DNA from: Diplosphaera chodatii
Taxonomy: Eukaryota; Chlorophyta; Trebouxiophyceae; Prasiolales; Stichococcaceae
Assembly: GCA_032358165.1 (NCBI GenBank)
Contig: JAALGY010000010.1
Location: 682,001-746,000 of the forward strand
Length of the DNA: 64,000 bases
Direction: 5' to 3'
A program made the translations under genes and the position numbers. This document shows positions 10,535-22,300 of the stretch, one piece after another; the stretch's first letter is position 1, and each line of letters starts with the position of its first letter. The notes under the pieces were generated by a model. It worked only from the letters and a program-made list of their open reading frames with translations, made no database searches and was not told the origin of the DNA.

Positions 10535-13526
10535 TCACAGGTCGAAGTACTGCAAACAGCAAACACAGGTGCTCAGGCATATGAACATCACAGCGCAGGC
10601 ATACTGGTATCGCGAGCGTGTCTGGCTGTCACATGCACGCCAGTAGGAGGGCATGAGAATCAGTGCTGGGGGCAGCACCTTGTCGAGGATGACGCCTCCT
10701 GAGGGGCGGCCCATACCGTTGGCACCAGCACCGGCCTTCACGAAGAGCTGCAGCACAACGATACGCAGCCTCGTCAGGGAGTGTAATCAGCTGGAACGGC
10801 AGCAGCGATACCACAAGTGGCTTGCTTGAAACTGTTGGAAGCTGTCCGACCCTCAACCTGGTTCTTCAAAGCACAAGCTACCGGACAGCGCAAGCTGCAG
10901 GGTTTAAAGTTTTGCAGGGTGCTCACCCGGACGGCGGGGAGGTCCTCGTTGTGCTTGTGGGCGACCTCCACCAGCGCAACCTCATCCTTGAACGCATAGC
11001 CAACCTGACAAGACACAGGCGCTGGTAAGTGACAATGGCGCGAGTTCCATCTGGCACCAAACGTCTTGCGGGTGCCAGCACGCCAGCTCATGCAGGCCTG
11101 AGCTCTTTGGTGTGCCGGCAGGTCAGCACAACAGCAGAGAGTTTCGAACATCACCTTGATGGCGGTCTTGTCGCTCTGCCGCTTGCCCGCCGACAGGAAC
11201 GCTGCGCTCCGGCTGATGTCGTACGCCGCATCAAAGGTATACTCATCGCGCGTGTGGCTGTAGCAGCACGGCGCAGGGGACTGTTAGTGCACTCCAGAAG
11301 TGAACATTTTGCACGCTGATATGTCTGCACAGTGCAGCAGTTGCCAGCTACCTAAGAACATACAGTATGCATGGGGTTGCCGACAGGCTGCAGCTTTGCT
11401 ATGAAAGCCGACATGCATGCAAGCGCTGCACACCAATGGCCACATTGTGAGGTGTGCCATGTGGCCACCTGAAGGCGACCGCCTGCGATGCAATGCTGGC
11501 GGTGAATGGCGCGATGATGAACCCCTGCCGCTCCTTGATGTTGACAAAGGTGCGGTTCACTGAGTCATCCGAGCCGAAGGTGTACCTGTGGCAGCAGCGG
11601 AGCAGGGTCAGGCCGGCAGCAGCAAGCAATCGTCAAATGTCAGGAGGACGGCAGCAAGTCGAGTTGCCCAAGAAGGACAGTTCCAAGCCAAAACACGGCG
11701 ACATGATGCAACACAATGGGCCAGGCGCAGCGGGGCGGGAGGCACTCACGCGCCCCAGATCTTGTTGTTGGCGTCCAGGTTCACGGTGCCCTCCGTCCTC
11801 ACGGCGTTGCCCTTCTGGAACCACCAGGCTGCAGCACAGCATGTTTCCCGTGTCAGGACAGGGGGTGCGGACAGACGAAGCAGTGGTGTGTCAGCGTTCA
11901 CAGCCTTGCGCACATGCCCAGATGCACTTGGTGTTCCACCAGCAGAAGGACAGGCAGAAGGGTGGCGACGGCGAGTGTGAGATGACAGTGGCAAGCAGGT
12001 GCAAGCGTCGGGGGCGCACCCCGTGCGGTGACATCCTTGCCGCCGAGGCGGACGTTGGAGCCGGTCAGGCCCTCGCTGGTGCCCACAGACGCGAGCGCAC
12101 CCTGTGCACCGGTGTCGTAGCCCAGGCCCACTGACAGGTCTGCAGCAGCACCAGCAAGGTAAGCACATGCACATCCGGTCAAGTGGTATACCAGCTATGG
12201 GGCAGACGCTTCCATATTGCAAGGTGATCAGCAGCAGACTGCGCAGGCAGTGATGAATAGGAGCAGCAGGAGCGTGTGCTTATAGAGCGGCAAAGCAGTT
12301 GGCTGCATGAACATGCAGGCTCACCGTTGATGTGTGTGTCAGCAGTGATGACGACATCCTTCACTGCTGGGACGTTCTCATAGTCGCGTGCGCTGGCGTC
12401 AGTGCCCGACAGCACGAAGTTCACGTCGTTGATCTTCTGGCGGTAGTCCACACGGCCACCGACCTGCAGGCATGTACATGAATAGAAGTTAGACAGCGCA
12501 AGTGCTGTGCGACACTTGCTCTGACGCTGCAAGCCCGCAGGGTTGCTGCCTTGACTGCAGCTGACGGCGATCAGTTTACTCGATATGCTTCGGCCGAAAG
12601 AGAAGCAGTTGAGAGGGTCTGCAGCTCTGCCCAGTCCCAGCACGACAAGGGTGGACAGCTATGCACTCTGCAAGTCGGGAGCTGCTCAGCTACCCGGGAC
12701 GAAGCGTGTCGAGCATGCACCAGCCACCGCAATACCGCCAGTATGCGGCCACTGTCGGTCACACGAGCGACCCGGGGAAGCCCGAGGCAAGTTTACAGGG
12801 CTGAGTCAGCTCGGCGGCCCGAGATAAGACACGCTGACGAGGCACGGTGTCGTGCCTACGGTTGGGGTTGTCGCAACACAGAGACCGGCCGCAAAGCTGC
12901 CCAGATCACGGGCAACAATGGGGGCGGGGTGCCTCGCACGTGCCGTGTGGCCAGCGGGCTGCCCTGAGCGCTAGGAGACGAGAAGCTGGTCCGAAGGCAT
13001 GTTCCCACTGCTGCAGCCCTCCACCGCAGCCAGCGGCGAGAGCACCACATACAGACTGAGGTTGTGGACTGAGAGCTGGCGGTTGACCGCGGCGGTCGAG
13101 GCTGCTGCGCCCAGGTGCGCGGCACCGTTTGGTGGATGGCTGCCACAGTTGGGCGCTGCTGCGGGCAATCACCGGCCTCGACGCCCCACAAGCCATCGCA
13201 GCACCAGATGAATGGACTATGGCGGTGGATTGCACCACGATCGCCCTATCTGGCGCTGTGCGGCAATGAAGGGGGACCAACGGACAGGCAAGGGGTGGGG
13301 CTGTGGCAATTTGCCGACTTGCCTTGGCAGCGACCTCCGAGGAGGCGCCCCCCGACAGCTTGTCGGTGTTGACGTTGCTCAGCGTGACAAATCTGCGAGG
13401 AGGCAGGATCAGGGCGTCAGCACTGCTGGCACTTGCTCACTGGACTGATCTGAACAGACGCCGTCACGTTTCGGAGCACTGTCACATTGTGTAGCCTCCT
13501 TACCCACGGGTGTTGACGGACGCCAT
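10535..13526 (-). CDS. OEP24-like plastid outer-envelope beta-barrel pore (putative)
   Basis: The gene is read on the minus strand. Exon 1 is 13526-13504 (MASVNTR), exon 2 is 13392-13335 (FVTLSNVNTDKLSGGASSE) and exon 3 is 12463-12325 (VGGRVDYRQKINDVNFVLSG). Further exons lie near 12141 (DLSVGLGYDTGAQGALASVG), 11830 (WWFQKGNAVRTEGTVNLDAN), 11587 (YTFGSDDSVNRTFVNIKERQ), 11240 (TFDAAYDISRSAAFLSAGK), 11009 (VGYAFKDEVALVEVAHKHNE) and 10757 (KAGAGANGMGRPSGGVILDK). A five-codon last exon, 10549-10535, encodes YFDL and a stop. The first three exons join in phase. Alternating polar/hydrophobic strands and blocks resembling the RGDNRT..DG...D.ANK and TFEPCYD regions of plant OEP24 suggest this solute-pore family. 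Known: OEP24 is a high-conductance channel of the chloroplast outer envelope. The similarity is judged from memory and is moderate; another porin of VDAC-like size (about 270 residues) is the main alternative. Confidence 0.5.
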
Positions 13527-14022
13527 GGTGCTGGTACTGTTTGGTAGCAGGCTGAGGGCACAGAGGTGGCAATCTCAGCAGGTAAGCGGGTAACTGTTGA
13601 GCTGATCAAATCCCGGTAAGCTTGCGCTCAGCCTGAGGGTTTAGGCACTGCCAGTGAAGACCGCCGGGGGAGGTGAAGACAGGATCGAGTTCTGCGACAA
13701 GACATTATATTCTTCATGCGCGTATGCACACTTGTAACACGCCCGCTTGTAATTTCGAGCGCAGCTACATGATCGCGTCGTCTCACAAGTCTGAACAGCT
13801 GATCCTCTTGCAGAAGGCGTATGCTTGCGGCCGACGAGCACAAAATGCAACAGCGTTTACACTGATCCGTGCCGTACAACAGGCGTGAGCTGCAGCATAT
13901 GCAAGCTGACCGCACGCAACGCCGATCATAGTGCGAACGCATCGGTTCTCAACAGCATTAGGAGCTTGCCCGGGCTCGCAGGCGACTGAGCGTCGCAAGT
14001 CTGCGAGGACCACTCAGCAAGC
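13527..14022. promoter_or_regulatory. Divergent intergenic region (OEP24-like / UXS)
   Basis: About 500 bp separate the start codons of two genes read in opposite directions, so both promoters and 5' untranslated regions should lie here. No specific element could be assigned. Confidence 0.4.
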
Positions 14023-16521
14023 ATGTCGCAGAACGGTGCAGGCTCCACGCAGAGCACACTGCAAGCTGCCAGCAACTTTCTGAGTCAGACGGCCACTCAA
14101 GCACAGTCTGTAGCGGTCGAAGCAGTACAGAATGTGAAGGCAGCGGTGCGCAGACCTGGGCATCTCTACTCTGGGTGCATGGTGCTCGCTGCCCTTGATG
14201 GTGCTGCAAGCCCAGCTGCGACACTTGATGCTGCCTACAACACGCTGCCAGACATGGCCCCTCATGGGGAAGCTCTTGAATAGGGTCGTTGTGCAATGCG
14301 TGCCCCTCGGACGCTGTGTGGGGCAGCATGCACATAATGGCACCTCCCTTGTCTGCAGGCGAACGGCTACAGTCAGCCGAAGCCAAAGGCCAAGCCGCGA
14401 GTGGAGCGCAACCGAGTGCTGGTCACGGGCGGTGCCGGGTTCGTGGGCAGCCACTTGTGCGCATACCTTGTGAAGCGCGGCGATCATGTGAGTCTTCTCT
14501 GACACCGTTCCCTTCCATACATATACTGAAATAGCATCAACACGGTGCAGCGTGCTGTGTCAGTCCGGACTTGTACACCGTGAAGCACCGCCGACATGGT
14601 GCACCGTGCATTGCCAGCAATACCTTTGCTTATGCCGCTCTCTGTCCAGCGACTGTCAGACACCACGGTCCTGATAGCCAGCTTCTCAGTCATCTGGGTG
14701 GGTCCTCGGTGACGCTCGGCGTTGGATCGACCGATGATCTCGGGCTCTGCAGGTCATCTGCGTGGACAACTTCTTCACGGGCAGCAAGGACAACATCGCG
14801 CAGCTCATCGGCAAGCCCAACTTTGAGCTGATCCGCCACGACATCACGGAGCGCCTCGTGCTGGAGGTGGACCAGATCTACCACCTGGCCTGCCCCGCAT
14901 CCCCTGTGCACTACAAGTGAGTGGCGGTATTGAGAGCCAAAGCTTCCTGGCAATATCGGCAGGGCTGTCTCAGCTCGCTCCACAGTGTGCATGTGGCATG
15001 GCTCTCAGGAGGCCATACCAGTCTTCTCAATCCTGACCGACAACCAAGTTGCTTTGCTGGTGTTGCGGCTGCAGCAGAGACAGTACTACATCAACGGCTC
15101 CTGTAAACTGGTATTGTTTCTCCAGGTACAACCCAATCAAGACCACCAAGACCAGCTTCATGGGCACCATGAACATGCTGGGGCTGGCCAAACGCACAAA
15201 GGTGACATCGCTCGAGGCGCTCTCATGTCACAAGCTCACCCCACCCGCACAGCTGCCTCTGGGCAGTCTCGACAGTGTGCACCAGCCCCCTGTCAGCTGG
15301 TGCTGCTGCTGATACGTGCGACCCACATGTCTGCAGGCACGGTTCCTCCTGACGTCCACGTCTGAGGTGTATGGGGACCCGCTGGTGCACCCGCAGCCCG
15401 AGTCCTACTTCGGCAACGTCAACCCCATCGGCGAGCGCTCGTGCTACGACGAGGGAAAGCGCGTGGCAGAGACGCTGACCTTCGACTACTACCGCGAGCA
15501 CGGCCTGGAGGTGACCGTCTGCTTGAGGTATTGATACGGGGCTGCAGGAAACTACCATATTTTTTATTGGGTCGTATGAAATTGCAACAGCAGCCCGACT
15601 GTGCTGGGACTTGATGCTCAGGCAGTCTGTGCACCGAGACAGCCAGCTCGTCGTTTCACTCAATGCATGGTGGTGTGATCAAGATTGAATGTCAAGTGCA
15701 GGTGCGGGTGGTGCGCATCTTCAACACCTACGGCCCCAACATGGCGCTGGACGACGGGCGGGTGGTGTCCAACTTTGTGGCGCAGGCGCTCACGGGCCAG
15801 CCGCTCACCATCTTTGGCGACGGCCAGCAGACGCGCTCCTTCCAGTATGTGTCCGACCTCATCCAAGGTGGGCCATGAACAGACTGCCCTGAGGTCGGGT
15901 CAACGCTGAGCATGCTGGGCTCCTGTGCCCTGCGGCTTGAGGAGCAACACAGCAGGGGTTGGCTTCAGAGACTTCAACGTGCTTGATATGAGGTGAGTTG
16001 AATCAGTTCATGTCAGTACTTCTGAGTACGCATGCAGGAATGACGAAGCTGATGGACAATGACGAGGTGATGGGCCCTATTAACATCGGCAACCCTACCG
16101 AGTTCACCATGCTGGAGCTCGCCAAGGTACAGGGGCTGACGTCATCCGACAATGCTGATCGTCACGTCAAACCCATGTCCACATCCACATATCCCAACAT
16201 CGCTCTGTGCAACTGCAGGTGGTGCAGGAGGTGGTCAACCCGAAAGCGAAGATTGAGTTCCGGGAGAACACAGCAGATGACCCCTCCCGGAGGAAACCCG
16301 ACATCACAAAGGTGCGCTGCCAGTGGTGACTGCAATGGGTGCAAGGGACGCGTAGGGCATGCCCTGCATGTTGCATGCCTTTGCGGTAACACCACTATAT
16401 GTTGCGCCCGGTCCGCGAACAGGCGAAGAAGCTGCTGGGCTGGGAGCCAAAGGTGCAGCTGCGGGAGGGCCTGGCGTCCATGGTCGACGACTTCAAGCAC
16501 AGGCTGCACCTTGAGGAGTGA
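14023..16521 (+). CDS. UXS: UDP-glucuronate decarboxylase (UDP-xylose synthase), cytosolic type
   Basis: Nine exons were placed by phase: 14023-14145, 14359-14487, 14753-14916, 15126-15201, 15337-15510, 15702-15867, 16038-16126, 16219-16311 and 16423-16521. They total 1113 nt, or 370 residues. The enzyme converts UDP-glucuronate to UDP-xylose with bound NAD and supplies xylose for cell-wall and glycoprotein glycans. It is a short-chain dehydrogenase/epimerase. Visible motifs are the Rossmann glycine motif ([14 protein letters not shown]), [30 protein letters not shown], the catalytic Tyr-x3-Lys (SCYDEGKR), [25 protein letters not shown] and [16 protein letters not shown]. The roughly 45-residue N-terminal part has no membrane segment, so a soluble cytosolic isoform is inferred rather than the Golgi type II form. 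The gene ends 319 bp from the stop codon of the convergent ALG7 gene. Confidence 0.95.
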
Positions 16522-16840
16522 CGCTGTGGCCGAGGCTGAAGTTTCACTGCTGAAACATTACATCAAGTCAGCCCTGAGTCGGCATCCGACGTTACTTCAG
16601 AGTTGGTTGCGCCTTGTCTAGTGGCTCCATGATGAATGGCTGGGTGCAATATACTGTCGTTGTTCTTCAGCACGATCTCATTCGGAAATACTGAAAATTG
16701 AATTGAGGTGATCCTTCTGCTCAGTTAGAGATCAACAGAACTAGGGAGTAGCGTATAGTGTGACATCCTTCCAAGGGCCGAGTGCAAGAATATCATCTTC
16801 CTGCTGGTTCGACAAAAGACTTGTGTACCAGTACAATCAC

Positions 16841-19040
16841 TTACTTCCAAATGCCAACCAGGGTATGTCTGAGCGCAAACCCTGCTACACATGACAGTGC
16901 CTGCAGCCACAAGATGCGACGACACAGCTGCTCTTCGGTGCAAGGGCCCCGCACCTGAAGCATGAGGTTGACGAGATTCCAGTTTGGTGTTGCTGTCAGA
17001 GTCCCCTTCTGTGGGTCGAACTTTGGCAGTCGGTGGCGTGGGCAGGGCACAAGCTTGAATAGTTGCGGTATGCTGTAGACGAAGTTGAACACTTGCGGCA
17101 TCAGGAACAGGAGCAGCGTCTCTGAGAAGTGTCCCAATATGCCCGCCACCGCGATGGTCATGCCCGCAAAGTAGGTGAAGGTGTCGCCCACAAATACTTG
17201 AGAGGGGTACCTACAGCAATGCAGGGAATGACACAGTGTTAGCACGCCCAGCTCAATACCAGAGCAAAATCTCGTGTATGTCATTATTGCTCACTGCAGC
17301 AGTCCAGAACAGGAAACAAATGCCCAGCGTGGGTAATTGCGAGGACCCATCGCATGCATCACCAGTTGAAGCGCAGCAGCGCAAGCGATGTTGTCGCCAG
17401 TGGCAGCATGAGGTATGCCGAGAACAGGTGGCCGTCGCGTGCCACGGCGTCCTTGCCGGCATAACCCGCCAGCTCCACAAGATTGTGCAGCAGCACCGCA
17501 CAAGCGATGATGAACGTCTGGCCCACCTGCACCATCCTGCCTCATGTGCCACAACATTCGAAGGATTGCAGGTCTGCTGTCCGCCATTCCATCGACCTAG
17601 GTGCATATATGCCTTCTGCAAAAGGTTTCAGTTGTGCTGGACAGCTTGCCAGCGTGTCCTTCGACACAGTATCAGCCCCAGTAAGTGCACCTCAAGGCCA
17701 TTCACGCCTGCCAGGATGTTGATGGCGTTGGTGGCGAACACGGTCAGCGCCACCATGTACACCTTGTATAGCGGCCCCAGCTCCAGGTAGTGCGGCACCC
17801 ATGGCGCCAATGCCTGCAGGACAGGAGGCTCTTGGGGTGAGTTCTTCAGGGCCATACTGGTGGCCTCAGGGTGCAGGAGGACTTCGTTGAGCAGCGTGAA
17901 TGGATCTGAGGCGAATGTCTGGAAGGCATGCATACACTACAGTACTTGCTACGCTGCTTCAACCGGAGCACACTGGCCAGCACCATGTGACAGCACCTCT
18001 CATGGATGCAACCGCTTCACAGCTCGACTGTTTATGTGCAGGACCCTTCTCCCCACCTGCACAGGCTTGGGGATGCTGATGGCTGTGGCGCCCGAGTATG
18101 CTATCAAGAGCGGCAGCGATGCCACCGTGGGCAGCAGCAGCTTCACACGCCACGGAATGTCCAGGACATCGTCTGCGAACCCTGTCGTCAAGCAGTGACA
18201 GCCACCCATCAGCGCAGTCTGATTCCTGCGACTCTCTTATTCAAAAGGGTGACACTGCGCACATGGCATGAACCACCTAGGAACAGCATGAAGCAGATGG
18301 TGGCCAGGGCGGCGTTGTAGTCCACCATCCAGGCATCAATGGCAGCCTGCAAGCGGGTGTCGACATATTTTCGCCATTGATGTTGCAATGAGCTGAATAA
18401 GCTGTCATAATGATGGGGATGGACATGTCCAGCTGCCATGTAGCACTGTATGACCTGCCACATGCTTTAGCACCTGCGAGGGCGCTGGCGGAGGGTCCCT
18501 GCCGCCCAGCGCATGCTGCACGGTGGCCGGCAGGTCGAGGTGGTGCAGCTGCTGGAACAGCACGATGCAAACCAGGAACACCACGCCGGACGCCAATCCC
18601 AGCGCCTCAGGAATCTGTGCCACCAATGCTTTGCATCATGGCTTAGGGCATCTCGGTGGTGTGAGATGGACTGGCGGCAAACCAGTTAACCATGCAGAAG
18701 AGTGCACGCTGGGGCTGACCTTCTTCTCTCCTGCCTCTGTGCCCTTTTTGTTGATGTCCATGCCTGCAGGAAATGGCGATCCGGTAAGATGTGGTGCAAC
18801 AGCATGTGGCGCCGGGACTGTCAGAAGGCGCGCATACGCACCGAAGAGACCTCGCCGCAGCGTCAGCCTTGCCACTGTGGGTATCAGTCTGCACGTCATC
18901 CAGAAGCCGCATGCGCTAACGATTGCGCTTGCTGCAATGGAGAAGCGCGCCTGCCAATCTGTCAGCTGCACGAATGCCATCAGGCACGGCAAGAACCCGA
19001 ACAGCGACAACAACACCAGGCTGCGACCTCGTGGATCCAT
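16841..19040 (-). CDS. ALG7: UDP-GlcNAc:dolichyl-phosphate GlcNAc-1-phosphotransferase
   Basis: The start is the ATG at 19040 ([18 protein letters not shown]) and the stop is TAA at 16843-16841 (HTLVGIWK). The enzyme makes dolichyl-PP-GlcNAc, the first step of N-glycan precursor synthesis at the ER membrane, and is the tunicamycin target in other organisms. Exons on the minus strand encode successive membrane helices. They contain the family blocks [14 protein letters not shown] and [20 protein letters not shown] (about 18770-18560), [19 protein letters not shown] (about 18340), [19 protein letters not shown] with [12 protein letters not shown] (about 18175-18045), [13 protein letters not shown] (about 17730-17690), [14 protein letters not shown] (about 17200-17150) and [20 protein letters not shown], then [10 protein letters not shown], near the C-terminus. 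[10 protein letters not shown] and [10 protein letters not shown] carry residues of the catalytic and substrate site in the DPAGT1 family. About ten membrane segments are expected. The gene is convergent with UXS. Confidence 0.93.
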
Positions 19041-19153
19041 TGCAATGAGCTCTGCTCAAGGCGTCAGCATAAGCCAAGTCAGCACGATTTGAAGGACATT
19101 GTTCCGAAGCTCAGTAGTGATCTGAAACCATTACACTGCTCGATGCGTGATAT

Positions 19154-19276
19154 ATGCGTAGTGAGATCAGCAGTATCCTCGATGGCAACGGCGCGAGTGA
19201 GGAGATCCAGCGCGCACTTGCAGAGGCGTCGCGTCTGGTGAACACGACAATGCGGAGATTCGTCAAGCACCGCTGA
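19154..19276 (+). CDS. Small plus-strand ORF or terminal exon of unknown function
   Basis: A frame on the plus strand starts at the ATG at 19154 and ends with TGA at 19274-19276, giving 40 residues (MRSEISSILDGNGASEEIQR... to MRRFVKHR). Its codon use (GAG, ATC, CTG, GTG, AAC, CGC) is like the real exons around it, and the peptide would be an amphipathic helix. An in-frame stop directly precedes the ATG. A possible 3' splice site (CAG before 19174) means it could instead be the last exon of a short gene. No homologue is recognised. It sits between ALG7 and the kinesin, both on the minus strand, so the alternative is chance or a minus-strand exon of the kinesin tail. Confidence 0.25.
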   Translation: MRSEISSILDGNGASEEIQRALAEASRLVNTTMRRFVKHR

Positions 19277-19377
19277 CGAAATATTGGCGGTCTGGGGGCG
19301 GGTGGGGCCATGTGACTTGCACGCCACCAAACCTGTTCAACAAAGGCATGCTGTGATTGCCCACAGCAGTATCAAGT

Positions 19378-22300
19378 TCAAAGCAACGCAAGTAAAGGGT
19401 GAAAACTCTGGTGACGAGACGGCTGTGAGGCCACATAACTGCTGCCTGCCGCCACTAGCATACCGTATATCACCCCTGGCCGCTGTAGCGCATGCTGCCA
19501 TGGCTGTTCACTAGGGCTGCTGCTGTGCTGCTGCTGCACCTGGCATCGCTGAAATCGTCCTGGGGCACCAACGATGTGCTTCGGTTGCGTCAACCCAGTC
19601 AGCATTGGCACCATACAAGCGAAAGCATCAGCAGGCAAGGCATGGTCATGACATTGCAATGCATGTACAGACGGACGACATGCTCAAGGCAGGCGCTACA
19701 CACACCTGACTTTGACGAGGTTGTTGAGACCGCAGTGCCCATGGCGGCGTCGCTAGGAGCGGCACGGCAGATGCACCGGACCCCTTTGGTGCCAAGACTT
19801 CAACAGGCAGCTGGGGTACAAAGTCCAGGCTCGAGGCTGACATGCGCGGGGTGTCTGCGGGCTGTGGCAGGCACCAGCGGCCGCTGTCATTGTCCCACGA
19901 TGCTTGCTGCATGACCTGCATGTCAGCACTCAAGGTCAAATACTCGAATGATTGGTGCAGCTTTATGTTGTTGGATCCTTGCTGCAGGCTGCAAGCATTA
20001 TTGTGCAGCACAGGAACCGGTTGCACGCACCCTGGCAACATCAGGCTGCGACGGGAGTCTGCTGATGACCAGATCGCGCAACAGCAGCTGTCGCTGCAGC
20101 TCCACTGCCTGCAGCGGTTGCCATTAGCATACACAAATGCTGCAGATCACCCTGCTGCAAACAGACGCACGAACAGGAAACTCCAGCACGGCGCATGCAT
20201 CATTCGATCCTGTGCAGTGCACCCGCTGTTGGAGGTCTCGGCGCTCCGCCCCCCAGGCTTCGCGCAGCTCGCGCACCTCTGCCCGCGCCGCCTCGTGCTT
20301 CCGCCACACTCGCTGCAGCTCTGCCGTTGCTCGGCTCGCCTGCATCTGCACAGTCGACGCCACGCCTGCTTTTGCAAATTGCAGGCTATATGATGCACTT
20401 CGCAGCACTGTGTGCACGCAAACACCGCAGGGAGGAAGCATCTCTCGAAGCGCTAGCGCAGCACCTGCAGATCCGAGACCTCCGCGGCGGCGGCGGCGTG
20501 ATCAGCATCCGAGCGCGCCCGTATTGCCGCCTTGAGCGCCTGCGCAGAGCGGCGGCTGCTGGCCGCCTCCCTGTGGTACTGCCTTGCTGCCTGGCAATGT
20601 TGACAGATACAGATGGCAGGATATCCGGTGACGTACTGCATCATCTTGATCAGGTGCTGGCCACTTTTTGCCATTGATACGCCGGTCTGCGCTCGTGCAT
20701 GCAGTCGGCGCACCTGCAGGGTACTGGCACCAACGAGAAGCTTGCTCTGCAGCTTTTCCAGCCTTGCCGTCAAGTCGTGCCTGCGGCAGGAAGCAATTTT
20801 TACACTGCCATGCTATACTGGTGGAGTGGGCTTGGGTACAGAACAGTATCGACTTGCAGACATCCGAGTGTTTCAGTGGCAACTGCACGGCTATCACACC
20901 CCCCAACAGACCTGCGGGCTGCCTCCTCATCCCGCTGGCGTGCCAGCTCAGCCAGGGCGGCTGCCTGCGCATCCCTGCTGGCTTCCAGACTGGCCACCTC
21001 CAGCTGCTTGGCTTCACGCTCTGCCTGCAGCCTGCGCAGCTCCACCACTGCCTGATTGCTCGCCTCCAGCTGTGCGCAAGTACATGTTGTCAACCATGTG
21101 GTGCGCAATCCACATGCAGGGGACATCGCTCAACAGCTCTGCAGATGCTGAATGATGCTGCTGCAGTGACAGGGCCATCAGGGTATGGCACCTGGTCCTG
21201 CATGTCTGCTTGCAGGCCTGGAGTGTCTGCTGACACAGCTGTGCAGTCTGCCTGCACGCCGGCATCCCATGGTGCCGCATGTTCAGCAGCTGCCTCCGCT
21301 GGTCCTGCGGCTGCATCCGAGTGCGCAGCAGCGGCTGCCTCTGCGAGCGTGTCTGTCTGTACCTCTGCTGGACTGGATATCAGCGGGGCTGACTGCTGGT
21401 GCTCTGGCTGCGACATGGCACACGAGAGTGGCACCTGACGCTCTGGCCGTGCCAGCTCGGCACGCAGGCGGGCAATCTCCTGCTGGTACTGCCGCAGCAT
21501 TGCGTCCTGCAGTTGGCCAAGAGGAGCAATTGGTGATGGGCGTGCGGTTCACATGCTGTGGAGGCTTGGTCGTTTGACATGCACACGCTGGTTGCCGGCA
21601 ATGTAGGTGTCAGCAAACCAACAGCTGCCCTTGGAGTGTGTTGTACCTTGGGATCTTCGTTGATGACCGGGCGGTTGCACACTTTCGAGGCACGACCAGC
21701 AAAGCGCAGCGTGCTGAGCGTCTCCTCATAGTTGTAGTCCGCCGGCCCCACGTTGGCAATCATGACCGTGCGTGCATTGCCGCCCAGGCTGTCCTGCAGC
21801 AGCCGCGTCAGCTTGCTGTCTCGGTAAGGCACGTGCCCTGCACTGTGCGCCAATCAACAGGGTAACATGAGCAGCAGCATGTACAGCAACGTCGACACTG
21901 CCCAACGAAGTGCATGTGCCAGACGATCTCGACTGGTGAACATGCCCAATGCCCAGACTGATGGACATCAGTAGACATATTGGGCATGCTGTGTCGTGCA
22001 CACCGCGGAGATGATACTGCACACCTTGACCACCGGCGGCAAGGGCGTCAATGACATTGCCAAGCGCCGAGAGGGACAGGTTGATGCGCGTCGCCTCCCG
22101 CAGCCGGTCGCCTGTGGCTCGTGACTTGCCGACGCGTTCGCAGCCCGCTAGGTCTACCAGGTTCAGCTTCCCTACTCGCACCGCTGCCTGTGTGACAGGT
22201 GCACCATGCGCACAGTCCAGCTGATGGCCAACTTGATTACATGCTATTGTGGGCGGTGCACAGCATCTTCTTGCTCTCGTCAATTGCTGTGGATGGATGC

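Noticed and set aside
11454..12134. 226-codon plus-strand open frame
   Set aside because: It lies antisense to exons of the OEP24-like gene, whose minus-strand frames have splice borders and strand-like patterns.
19080..19330. Minus-strand frame ending in FGTMSFKSC as a last kinesin exon
   Set aside because: No clean acceptor or phase match to the kinesin tail was found, and the opposite strand has better codon bias here.
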